From contig CAYGKM010000018.1 in NCBI GenBank assembly GCA_964350695.1, positions 1 to 26,895 of the forward strand: a stretch of DNA of 26,895 bases, read 5' to 3'. Of the stretch, positions 1 to 7,450 are shown piece after piece. The notes beneath the pieces are model-generated. The model saw nothing but the letters and a program-made list of their open reading frames with translations, was not told where the DNA came from and ran no database searches. The stretch's first letter is position 1. Each line of letters begins with the position of its first letter. The translations under genes were made by a program, and so were the position numbers. The stretch is from TMED27 sp964350695. Its GTDB lineage: Bacteria > Pseudomonadota > Alphaproteobacteria > Micavibrionales > Micavibrionaceae.

Positions 1-13
1 TATTTAACGGTGT

Positions 14-55
14 GCCCCTGTGGTGGAATTGGTAGACGCGCCGGATTCAAAATCC
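14..55 (+). pseudogene. 5' half of the interrupted host tRNA-Leu(CAA)
   Basis: The acceptor strand GCCCCTG, the D arm and the anticodon loop TTCAAAA of a tRNA-Leu are present. After the first three bases of the 3' anticodon stem (53-55) the sequence turns into island DNA (tgttatacac...). The matching 3' half is at 22649-22705. No variable arm, T arm or acceptor 3' strand follows here, so this copy cannot make a tRNA while the island is integrated. Confidence 0.9.
42..55 (+). other. Left attachment core (attL)
   Basis: The 14-bp sequence cggattcaaaatcc is repeated exactly at 22649-22662 and covers the anticodon stem-loop of tRNA-Leu(CAA). The flanking bases diverge immediately: c versus a on the left, t versus g on the right. 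It is the likely crossover region of the tyrosine recombinase encoded next to it. A 13-bp part (ggattcaaaatcc) also recurs in the island-borne tRNA at 1588-1600. Confidence 0.85.
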
Positions 56-150
56 TGTTATACACTCTCTCCTGTAAATCATGTTTCTTTTAAAAACAGT
101 GCTTTAGGCATGTTTTTGACCTGAAATCAATTTACATATATACTAACACA

Positions 151-239
151 GTACTTACACACTTTTGCACATTTGAAGTTAGTCTTGTCGGATTCACTGT
201 CCGGTGCGTCTACAGCCAGTTTGAGGGATGTGTAAGTAC
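151..239. repeat. Inverted ttacacac-type repeats, candidate integrase arm sites (left end)
   Basis: An 11-bp perfect inverted repeat is formed by gtacttacaca (151-161) and tgtgtaagtac (229-239). The 13-mer cttacacactttt at 154-166 is identical to 22583-22595 near the other end of the island. A one-mismatch relative, gttatacact, lies at 57-66 beside the core. Short direct and inverted repeats flanking an attachment site are typical of arm-type binding sites of tyrosine recombinases; they could also serve autoregulation of the integrase gene that starts at 283. Confidence 0.5.
181..204 (+). other. Degenerate copy of the attachment-core region
   Basis: This stretch matches 22641-22664, the right core with its island-side flank, at 19 of 24 positions by eye. 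The matching blocks include cggattca and tccgg, while the centre of the core is altered (ctg in place of aaa). It lies inside the inverted arm repeats. It may be a decayed attachment site or a secondary integrase contact; chance similarity is possible. Confidence 0.3.
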
Positions 240-282
240 CAAAAAGGTAAGGGAAAGCCCTGCCTCACAAGGGAGACGATAT

Positions 283-1503
283 ATGTGTAACCATACATTA
301 ATGGGTGGGAAATTAAGCCTCTACAAAAGAAAGAGATCTAACTACTGGCAGTGTGCCGCTTTTGTTGGAGGAAAAAACCACCGGAAAAGCTCGAAAGAGG
401 AAAGTTTATCCAAAGCTAAGGATGTAGCTGAGGATTGGTATTTGGAATTAATGGGTAAGCATAAGCGCGGGGAACTGCGCTACGGCAAGCCTTTTAAAGT
501 GGCAGCCGAGCAGTTCCTGCGTGAGTATGAAATTATCACGCAAGGTCAGCGCAATCAGAAATATGTAGATATGCAGCGCCTACGCTTGGAGGTGCACGTC
601 ATTCCGTTCTTTGGAGAAATGGGTTTATCAGAAATCACTGCTGGTAAGGTGCAGGAGTATCGGATTCATCGTCACGAACAAGCCTTGGAGAAATACGGCA
701 AGCCTCCGGCCCGTAGTACTCTTCATCAAGAAATTGTAGCCCTTAGACAAACATTAAAAACTGCAGTGCGCCACGAGTGGCTCGATAGACTACCTGATAT
801 CTCAGAACCGTTTAAAGCTTCTAGCAAAATCTCGCACAGAGCTTGGTTCTCGCCGGAAGAATATAAAAAACTCTATGAAGCCACGCGAACGCGGGCGAAA
901 AATCCCAAGAACGAACGTTGGGCTTGGGAAGCAGAACAGTTGCACGACTATGTTCTGTTTATGGCCAATACTGGCCTCCGCCCTGATGAGGCCGCACGGC
1001 TCGAATACAGGGATGTTGAAATCGCCGAGGACTGGGACAGTGGCGAAGTTATTCTGGAGATTGAAGTGCGGGGTAAGCGCGGCATTGGCTACTGCAAGAG
1101 CACCAAAGGGGCTGTTGAACCTTTTAAACGGCTTAAGGTGCGAAACAAGCCAGAGCCAAGTGATCGCTTGTTCCCTAAAACGCACAGGCAATTGTTTAAC
1201 ACTATCCTCGAAGAAGAGGGGCTTAAGATTGATCGGGACGGCCAGCGCCGCACCGCTTATAGCCTTCGCCACACTTATATCTGCCTGCGCCTCATGGAAG
1301 GGGCAGATATTTATCAAATCGCTAAAAACTGCCGCACAAGCGTTGAGATGATTGAGAAATACTACGCTTCTCACATCAAAAACCGCCTAGATGCAGCGGC
1401 AATCAATGTTCGCCGCACAAAACGCAGAGCCAAGCCTCAGGTGAAAAGGGCTGCTCGGAGTAGGGTGTCTAAAGAAGACGAAAGTTCAGCTTCTACGCTG
1501 TGA
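283..1503 (+). CDS. int: Tyrosine recombinase (phage-type integrase) of the island
   Basis: The 406-residue protein has the layout of a site-specific tyrosine recombinase: an N-terminal arm-binding region, a helical core-binding domain around residues 65-180 and a C-terminal catalytic domain. Visible catalytic elements are Arg233 in TGLRPDEA, a beta-hairpin lysine in the KSTKG segment, Arg329 in YSLRHTY, and the nucleophile Tyr360/361 in MIEKYY. The position that is His in the canonical HxxR box is Tyr326, as in other integrases with a YSLRHTY motif. It sits 228 bp from the left core, so it very likely catalyses integration and excision at the tRNA-Leu anticodon region. GGGAG at 271-275 supports the ATG at 283; a second in-frame ATG is at 301. 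No excisionase gene was recognised nearby. Confidence 0.93.
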   Translation: MCNHTLMGGKLSLYKRKRSNYWQCAAFVGGKNHRKSSKEESLSKAKDVAEDWYLELMGKHKRGELRYGKPFKVAAEQFLREYEIITQGQRNQKYVDMQRLRLEVHVIPFFGEMGLSEITAGKVQEYRIHRHEQALEKYGKPPARSTLHQEIVALRQTLKTAVRHEWLDRLPDISEPFKASSKISHRAWFSPEEYKKLYEATRTRAKNPKNERWAWEAEQLHDYVLFMANTGLRPDEAARLEYRDVEIAEDWDSGEVILEIEVRGKRGIGYCKSTKGAVEPFKRLKVRNKPEPSDRLFPKTHRQLFNTILEEEGLKIDRDGQRRTAYSLRHTYICLRLMEGADIYQIAKNCRTSVEMIEKYYASHIKNRLDAAAINVRRTKRRAKPQVKRAARSRVSKEDESSASTL

Positions 1504-1558
1504 TGGGGCATTTACCTCTTGCGGAATAAAGCTGCAATGTTTATAAATCCTTTTCCGT

Positions 1559-1643
1559 GCCCCTGTGGCGGAATTGGTAGACGCGCGGGATTCAAAATCC
1601 CGTTCTTTCGGGAGTGTCAGTTCAAGTCTGACCGGGGGCACCA
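1559..1643 (+). tRNA. Complete tRNA-Leu(CAA) carried by the island
   Basis: The 85-nt gene has a GCCCCTG/CGGGGGC acceptor stem, a D arm, the anticodon stem CGGGA/TCCCG with loop TTCAAAA (anticodon CAA at 1593-1595, reads UUG), a long leucine-type variable arm, the T arm GTCAG-TTCAAGT-CTGAC and an encoded CCA. It differs from the split host gene at 9 positions. Most of these are compensatory pairs in the T and anticodon stems, and U66 opposite G7 becomes C, so the fold is kept. It presumably supplies the leucine tRNA lost through insertion of the island. Confidence 0.95.
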
Positions 1644-1661
1644 TTCACATTGTATTTTACA

Positions 1662-2513
1662 ATGAAAAAGATAAAAGCTTCAGATTATTTCAGTACACAA
1701 CGGCGCATTAAAGCCCTAAGGCGTCATATCGCCTATAACTCTCCTCCAAAAACTTTTGCTCCTACCTTAAGGCTTCTTTTAAAAGGCCTATCGTTCAACG
1801 GAACCACTTTAGAAAATAAGTTTATTAATCGCTCACGATGGAATGATGATGGCAGGTTGTTTGAACATGTTAATGAATTAAAATACCCGCCCAAAGATGC
1901 GGTAAAAAAGAAAGGGAGGCTCAATGATGTTGAGGAAAGTATTTTTTATGCCTCTCTGTGCGAATTAGGCAGTATCATTGAATCTCGGCCGCCGTTGGAT
2001 CAATTGTTTACAATTGCAAAGATTAAGAAGGTCGATGGACAGTCGTTGATATTCTTTCCTTTAGCAATAGAAAAGCCGACTTTTATTCCTATACCAAAAA
2101 ACAAAAGTCAAAAAATGATTTTTGATTATCTGTATGGTGAAATTACAAAAATCGCTAAGCATGAGAATGAATACAACTCTACAATTGCTATAGCGCATCA
2201 TTTTTTGAGAACAAAAATCAATTCAGACTTGGTGCAAAAAAGTGCAGGGTTAGCTTATCCAAGTGCAGTAGGGAGAGAGATATCCAACAGTGTAACCTAC
2301 AATCTTGCAATGCTTCCGGAGGTTTTTGATACTAATTACAGAATAGTTGAGGCAACGGTTTATTTCCTATCTAACGAAGAAACACACTATCAATTGAATC
2401 CATTAAACGTGGCAAGTGTAGGAATTGATGGCGAATTGATTTGGGAATGTAGTTATAAAGAAATGCTAGAAAAAGCTGTTATCGAATTTAGGGAAAATTT
2501 TAAGCAGAAATGA
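1662..2513 (+). CDS. RES-domain protein, putative NAD+-degrading toxin family
   Basis: The 283-residue protein shows the pattern of the RES domain: an Arg in GRLND (R86), a Tyr in FYAS (Y96), a Glu about eleven residues on (E107, in SIIES), and a late YPS motif with Ser201 followed by an Asn-containing strand. RES proteins studied elsewhere are NAD+ phosphorylases that act as toxins of Xre-RES systems. No Xre-type antitoxin is encoded next to it. An earlier in-frame TTG (1650) exists, but the ATG at 1662 is preferred, although no strong Shine-Dalgarno is visible. The stop overlaps the next start (ATGA at 2510), indicating translational coupling with the AbiV-like gene. The gene is AT-rich compared with the metal genes. 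Family call is from motifs only. Confidence 0.6.
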   Translation: MKKIKASDYFSTQRRIKALRRHIAYNSPPKTFAPTLRLLLKGLSFNGTTLENKFINRSRWNDDGRLFEHVNELKYPPKDAVKKKGRLNDVEESIFYASLCELGSIIESRPPLDQLFTIAKIKKVDGQSLIFFPLAIEKPTFIPIPKNKSQKMIFDYLYGEITKIAKHENEYNSTIAIAHHFLRTKINSDLVQKSAGLAYPSAVGREISNSVTYNLAMLPEVFDTNYRIVEATVYFLSNEETHYQLNPLNVASVGIDGELIWECSYKEMLEKAVIEFRENFKQK

Positions 2514-4006
2514 GTTATCTAACGGAAAAAGAACATAAGGCGATGCAAGCTTGTCTTTTACAAGCAGAAGACTTGTTAAATGCTGCTAAGGCATCTCTTG
2601 AAAAGGATATACCACAAATTGCCTATAACTTAGCCTCTCTTGCCTTGGAAGAAATCGGCAAAAGAGAATTAATCAAAATTCAGCCTGTAGCAAGAACGAA
2701 AGAAGAAACGTCAGGCTGGTTAGAGAAAGGGCAATCTGATCATTTAATAAAACTGTTCTGGTCGATTTTTGGAGGTAATTTTACTGATCAGGAAATTACT
2801 CCTGAATATGTACAAAATCTTCAAGACTTTGCAGGCACTACGTACGAAAAAAGATTGAAAGCTACGTATGTTGATGAAAAATCTGACGAAATTGTATTGC
2901 CCCGGGACACAATTTCAACTGAGGAAGCTGAACATATTATTTCTTTTTGTGAAGCACGGTTAGAGCTAGCTAAGAGTGAAAAACGCCGTAAAAAAATACC
3001 GAAAAAAGATATGGAATCACAGAGATGGTTTTTAAAAGCATGTCAGAATCCTGAAATGAAAAAATTTGTCTTTTCAAAAAAATCTTTTAAAAAATTAAAA
3101 GAGCTTTCTGACCATAAAGAATGGGTGTCATGGTTAAAAGACGAATTTGAACGTATGGATGTTGAGCAGGAAGCTCTATTGCAGAAAGAGCTGGAAAGGG
3201 CCAAAAATCTACCCTCAAAAGGCGGCAAAGATAAATGGAAAGTTCGCGCTCGTATATACAGCTCTTCTCATACTATTCGACCTCAAGCGCTGAAAGAGTG
3301 GAATGATCAGGTTGAATGGCTCAAGCTATATCCCGCTGGATCAAATAAAGATGAAATAATTGCTGAAATTATCATGAAGGATGATATTCCGCTTCAAGCC
3401 GTATGGCATATGGCATACGGCTTGTTGAGAGCATTTTTAGTAGCCTTAAACATTTCAACAATGGGTTTTTGGTGGTGGTATCCATGTAAAAGAACAGATA
3501 ATTTTTATGAAAGTTTTGAAGATTTAGAAAATAAGCAAAAATTGGAAATCGGTCCTCAGCAGCCAATGAATTTGTTATGGCCAGAAAAGGTGGTTTTAAA
3601 ATCAGAGCAGATGAGAGGGGTCATGTCTTATTTTTCAAAGCTGCCAACACCACCTAAAATTAATGAGCATGAAGAACTAAATTGTTATTTGGCAGGGGTT
3701 ACATTTCTGGGTCTGAGAAGTCCACATTGGGATTCCAGAGATAGTGCTTTTACAAATTTTGCAAAAAGCCTTGAAGGGCAACTGTCTAAAGGTTACTCCG
3801 GCAGCTTTCCTGAAAATTTTCAGAGTTTTTTAGACGATCATTTTAAAGATGCAGAAGATATAGACAGAGCAATTGAGCTTATTGATCATCATGTCAATGG
3901 AACCGAGTTAACAGAGCCCATTAATACAAAAGACCTTATTCAAATGAAATTGATGTGTGACAGTGCATTTATTCTTTTTCTACTAGAAGGAAAAAGAATT
4001 TCCTAA
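2510..4006 (+). CDS. AbiV-like HEPN protein with long C-terminal extension
   Basis: The N-terminus is an all-helical segment with the AbiV hallmark ALA-LEEIGK: residues 38-51 read AYNLASLALEEIGK. AbiV proteins belong to the HEPN superfamily and act in abortive infection against phages. Typical AbiV-family proteins are about 200 residues; this one has 498, and the part after about residue 150 has no domain I can name. That part is rich in Lys/Glu and has a Trp-rich hydrophobic stretch around residues 296-330. No clear Rx4-6H nuclease motif is seen, so catalytic activity is uncertain. It is coupled to the RES gene by a 4-bp overlap. RNA cleavage or phage sensing would be guesses; involvement in defence is inferred from the N-terminal family and the neighbours. 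Confidence 0.6.
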   Translation: MSYLTEKEHKAMQACLLQAEDLLNAAKASLEKDIPQIAYNLASLALEEIGKRELIKIQPVARTKEETSGWLEKGQSDHLIKLFWSIFGGNFTDQEITPEYVQNLQDFAGTTYEKRLKATYVDEKSDEIVLPRDTISTEEAEHIISFCEARLELAKSEKRRKKIPKKDMESQRWFLKACQNPEMKKFVFSKKSFKKLKELSDHKEWVSWLKDEFERMDVEQEALLQKELERAKNLPSKGGKDKWKVRARIYSSSHTIRPQALKEWNDQVEWLKLYPAGSNKDEIIAEIIMKDDIPLQAVWHMAYGLLRAFLVALNISTMGFWWWYPCKRTDNFYESFEDLENKQKLEIGPQQPMNLLWPEKVVLKSEQMRGVMSYFSKLPTPPKINEHEELNCYLAGVTFLGLRSPHWDSRDSAFTNFAKSLEGQLSKGYSGSFPENFQSFLDDHFKDAEDIDRAIELIDHHVNGTELTEPINTKDLIQMKLMCDSAFILFLLEGKRIS

Positions 4007-4114
4007 TTTTCTACTTTTATTTAAACTTGCCGTGGATCAGCCTGGATACTGGTGTCATTCCAGCCATTTTCATACTGGTCGTTATCACATATATATAGAA
4101 AGGTTTGTGGGTGG

Positions 4115-4843
4115 ATGTTGTTAATATTTTTTGATGAAGTAAAACCTCAACCTGATTATCCACATTACCATATCGGTGCGGTATGTATTGATGAAGAGAA
4201 TGTATCTCTGATAGAGCAGGAGCTTGAGGCGTTGGCAAATCAGGTTTTTGATGATGCCCAATTATCACCAATGACTGAGTTCCATGCTGTTGATATTTAC
4301 CACAGAAAAAAAGGATTCAGGGGCATGGTGGATGTTGCAGAAAGAATCTCGATTATTGAGCGACTTTTACAGATTTTATCAAAGGATGAAGTTGGGCTTA
4401 TTGATATTCAAATTAATACCGACAAGCTTGCTCCAAGACAGTCTCCAGAAGAAATTTCGTTTATGTTCTTGTGTGAAAGGGCTAATGATTTTGTAAGGTC
4501 AAAACAAACTTTGGGGATGCTTATTGGTGATCGAGAAAATGACTCACAGTCTGAGCGGTTTTCGGTGTGCTTGTCTGGCTATAGGGCTAAAGGAACAGAC
4601 TTCGCTTTTGGTCGCGACATAGAAAATTTATTTGAGAGCGTGCATTTTACACATTCACACTTAAGTCGTTTTCTTCAGCTAGCTGATATGTACGCTTGGA
4701 TACTACAGTTTTTAAATAGGAATCGTCATTCTACTGAATTTAGGCATCAGGCCATTCTTGATGTGTTAAAGAAAGACGAGATTAATCTATTTCCGTCCAA
4801 ATATAAGGAGTGGCCTAAATCCGATACGGCTTCGCAACAATAA
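4115..4843 (+). CDS. DUF3800 domain protein (RNase H-like fold)
   Basis: The 242-residue protein begins directly with the first strand and acidic pair of the DUF3800 fold (LLIFFDE, D7-E8). It then has an EFHAVDI segment (E55, H57, D60), an Asp in LIGDRE (D139) and QLADMYAW near the C-terminus (D191). These acidic positions match the pattern of DUF3800 proteins, which are predicted RNase H-like enzymes often found in accessory and defence regions. The reading frame is open from a GTG at 4052, but the ATG at 4115 fits the domain edge; its upstream purine run (gggtgg) is too close to be ideal. A 108-bp gap separates it from the AbiV-like gene, so it may share the same transcript. Confidence 0.65.
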   Translation: MLLIFFDEVKPQPDYPHYHIGAVCIDEENVSLIEQELEALANQVFDDAQLSPMTEFHAVDIYHRKKGFRGMVDVAERISIIERLLQILSKDEVGLIDIQINTDKLAPRQSPEEISFMFLCERANDFVRSKQTLGMLIGDRENDSQSERFSVCLSGYRAKGTDFAFGRDIENLFESVHFTHSHLSRFLQLADMYAWILQFLNRNRHSTEFRHQAILDVLKKDEINLFPSKYKEWPKSDTASQQ

Positions 4844-5148
4844 CAGTAGATAAACCCTTGGTTTATAAGCCCTCATGTGCGCGGACATGACCCCTTCCCC
4901 GCCCGGGTGGTGGGGGCTGAGCTAGATGCTCGTCTTTTCCTAGTATTAACTAAAATCTAAGTATTCCTGAGATATCCTAAAAAGGATGAATAGCGCACTT
5001 ATGCAAACTACGTTTGCGTGCGTAAAGAACGGCGCGCGGCCCTGAGTAAATCGCCTTTTGCTGCCCTGCGCTCGTTTGATCCAAGGCCTGCGGGATCAAC
5101 TGCGCGGGCAGGTGTGTTTTTACTGCGTAAAAAGGGGATGTGTATCCC
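4844..5148. other. Intergenic region with hairpins and candidate oriT
   Basis: This 305-bp gap separates the defence-like block from the relaxase gene. It holds an AT-rich hairpin just after the DUF3800 stop (ATAAACC-ctt-GGTTTAT, 4850-4866), a GC-rich hairpin (CCCCGCC-cgggt-GGTGGGG, 4897-4915, one G-T pair), and the oriT-like structure at 4991-5022. Neither of the first two hairpins is followed by a T-run, so I do not call them terminators firmly. An open frame at 5018-5461 overlaps the relaxase gene and is not convincing. Confidence 0.5.
4991..5022 (-). other. oriT: Candidate origin of transfer (oriT), RSF1010/MobQ type
   Basis: On the minus strand a perfect 6-bp inverted repeat (GCAAAC-gta-GTTTGC, 5003-5017) is followed directly by ataagtgcgcta (5002-4991). 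MobQ-type relaxases of the RSF1010/R1162 group recognise just this arrangement: an inverted repeat followed by a TAAGTGCGC-like nic region. An outer CGCAC/GTGCG pair (4994-4998 with 5018-5022) could extend the fold. The site lies about 130 bp upstream of a relaxase whose predicted catalytic Tyr25 sits at the RSF1010 MobA position. Motif match by eye; nicking is not shown. Confidence 0.55.
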
Positions 5149-7395
5149 ATGGCGATTTATCACTGCTCATTGCGGATATTTTCTAGGAGCCAAGGCCACT
5201 CAGCCGTGGCCGCTGCGGCTTATCGTTCCGGCTCGATCCTTATGGATGAGCGAGCCGGCCGGCTTCACCGCTATGATAAACGCTCCGGCGTTGCCGAAAC
5301 CTTCATACTGCTCCCTAAAAATACCTCTCCGGATCTTTCAGACCGCGCCGTTCTTTGGAATGCGGCAGAGTTTTCTGAGAAACGCAAAAACTCTTGTGTG
5401 GCCAGAGAGCTTATTCTGGCCTTGCCGCATGAGCTGTCAGCTTCTGACAGGCATTCTTTAACCCATGACATGGCCTCATGGCTCAAAGAACGCTACCGCG
5501 TGGCGGTTGATGCAGCCATTCATATCCCCGTAGGCGGGGATGATGCCCGCAATCACCATGCCCATTTGCTCTTCACCACCCGTGAAGTGACAAAACATGG
5601 CATGGGCAAAAAGACCCGCATCCTTGATGACAAGGTTGCAGGCAAGCAAGAAACAGAAGTGATCAGGGAAGTTTGGGAGACCTTGGCCAATGATGCGCTA
5701 AGCAGGGCTGGTTATTCCGATATCAAGATTGATCGCAGAACCTTAGAAGATCAAGGTATCGACCGCATTCCGGGGACCCATATCGGTCCGCAGGCGCAAA
5801 AAATGGCTGAAGGCGCATCATCTGAAGATGATGAAGGTGAGGAGAGCGGTGAAACCGGCAAAAAGGGTTCTGGCGGCGGCGGGCAGGCGGGTCAGGCTTC
5901 AAATAAGGATAAGGACGAAGAGGAGGGGAAGGGTGATAGCGGTTCTGGTGATCCGGTTTCTTTAAAGCTGCAAAGCAAGCCTAAGCTTGATGATAAGGGG
6001 CGCCTTATCAACTACCCCGCCATCGATCAAAACAAAACAAGAGCCGCTTTTATGGCTGAGATTAAAACCCTCAATGAAAAGCGCGCCGCCTTTGGAGTTA
6101 AGCCCCTCAAAGAGCAGATCAAAGACATAGACAAGCTCATGGAGCGTTTAGATGCGCGCCTAGCTCACATGGAAGCCCTAGCGGACAAAACGGCCCTTCC
6201 TGCGCGCATCATGGTTGCTGTAGAAAAGGCTGTTTCCACAGCCTCTAAGTTGATTGGTCTGCGCGAGCATGCGAAGGCCAGCTTTAAGCTTTCTGAGAAA
6301 GAAACGCACGCTAGAAAACAGCGCCAACAAGGCCGCTACGGAAAAAGCTATCGGCGCGGCCTTCATTCTCAAATTTCTGAGATGAAATCAAACATCCAAA
6401 CCTTGCAGACCAAGCAAGAACAATATGCGCGTTATTCGGCCTTTGTAGAAAAGTTAGAGCAAGAAATTGTTAAGCACGTCCCTGCTATTACCCCCGAAGT
6501 TAAAAAAGAACCAGCGAAGCCTGTTCCTAAAACCACCAATGCCGAAAGCAGCCTTAAACTCCAGCTTAAAGCCAGCGTCATGCGTGAGAGTTTGCCTCTT
6601 GCAGAAAACCAGGCTCAGGTGAAAAGGCCTGAGCAAGAGCAAACCTCAAGTCCTTCCCAAAAACCCGTTACAAGCACAGAACTCACCGCATCAGAGAAAG
6701 AACCTATTAACCTAAAAGAAACCGCGCGGGCAGTATTTGAGCCGCCAAAACCAACACAGACAAAACCGACATTTGAGAGAGCACATCGGGCATTTAACTC
6801 CGAAGCCGAAAAGCAGGAAGCCATCCGGCGAGAACAAGAAGATTACAAAACCAAGAACACGGTCGTTTTTAAAGCTCTTGAACAAGAAAGAGTAAAGCGC
6901 CAACCGATACAGGTTGAGCGAGTGCCAGCACAAGAACATTACCGCCAACCGATTAAGCTGGAGGTCAAAGCCCTCAAAGCCGAAGCCGACAGACGGGGGC
7001 CAAACTTCGTTAATACGCAGGAACAGATTAATGCCAAACGCGCTGCAGCCAAGACAGCTACAACAGGAAAATTCAACAAGCCGGAAGACAGCCGCCCTAA
7101 ACAAGCCAGAACGGAAGATGTAATCAGCCGCGCTAAAGAGCGAGCCACAGAAGCAAGGGAGAGAGTGCCGCCGAAATACAGAGCCGAACCCTATGATAAG
7201 ACCGAAGAGCCAAAGACAGAAAAACCGAAAACAGAAGCCAGCTCAACTTTTAGCCAAGCCTCAACAGCTCCTAATCAGCCAAGAGCAGAAAGGCCAAGAA
7301 TGAGCAATAATTTTAACATTGAATCTGGCGCTCAAGACAGCAGCCAAGAACAATTACAACGGAATATAGATGATAAGCCGGAAGCCGACATTTAA
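5149..7395 (+). CDS. mobA: MobA/MobL-family (MobQ) relaxase
   Basis: The protein (748 residues from this start) begins MAIYHCSLRIFSRSQGHSA, the classic MobA/MobL N-terminus. Tyr25 in AAAYRSG aligns with the nicking tyrosine of RSF1010 MobA. The metal-binding histidine motif is DARNHHAHLL (His136, His137, His139). Relaxases nick oriT and pilot the single strand during conjugation. After the relaxase domain (about 1-230) comes an acidic/glycine-rich linker (about 222-265), then long Lys/Glu/Gln-rich helical and low-complexity sequence with no helicase or primase motifs that I recognise. The start ATG at 5149 is preferred over a GTG at 5140 because the run aaaaagggg (5129-5137) is well spaced from it. 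No mobB/mobC or secretion genes are adjacent, so transfer must depend on a helper element. Confidence 0.88.
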   Translation: MAIYHCSLRIFSRSQGHSAVAAAAYRSGSILMDERAGRLHRYDKRSGVAETFILLPKNTSPDLSDRAVLWNAAEFSEKRKNSCVARELILALPHELSASDRHSLTHDMASWLKERYRVAVDAAIHIPVGGDDARNHHAHLLFTTREVTKHGMGKKTRILDDKVAGKQETEVIREVWETLANDALSRAGYSDIKIDRRTLEDQGIDRIPGTHIGPQAQKMAEGASSEDDEGEESGETGKKGSGGGGQAGQASNKDKDEEEGKGDSGSGDPVSLKLQSKPKLDDKGRLINYPAIDQNKTRAAFMAEIKTLNEKRAAFGVKPLKEQIKDIDKLMERLDARLAHMEALADKTALPARIMVAVEKAVSTASKLIGLREHAKASFKLSEKETHARKQRQQGRYGKSYRRGLHSQISEMKSNIQTLQTKQEQYARYSAFVEKLEQEIVKHVPAITPEVKKEPAKPVPKTTNAESSLKLQLKASVMRESLPLAENQAQVKRPEQEQTSSPSQKPVTSTELTASEKEPINLKETARAVFEPPKPTQTKPTFERAHRAFNSEAEKQEAIRREQEDYKTKNTVVFKALEQERVKRQPIQVERVPAQEHYRQPIKLEVKALKAEADRRGPNFVNTQEQINAKRAAAKTATTGKFNKPEDSRPKQARTEDVISRAKERATEARERVPPKYRAEPYDKTEEPKTEKPKTEASSTFSQASTAPNQPRAERPRMSNNFNIESGAQDSSQEQLQRNIDDKPEADI

Positions 7396-7450
7396 TCCTA
7401 ACTTCGGCATATGCATAGACATTTCAAAGGATTGTGCTAACTTAAAGTCA

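Noticed and set aside
802..1374. 190-residue minus-strand open frame opposite the integrase
   Set aside because: The integrase frame has catalytic motifs throughout this stretch; the antisense frame has none.
5018..5461. 147-residue open frame starting GTG upstream of and overlapping the relaxase gene
   Set aside because: It lies largely inside the clear MobA coding region in another frame, runs through the oriT-like structure, and shows no RBS or recognisable domain.
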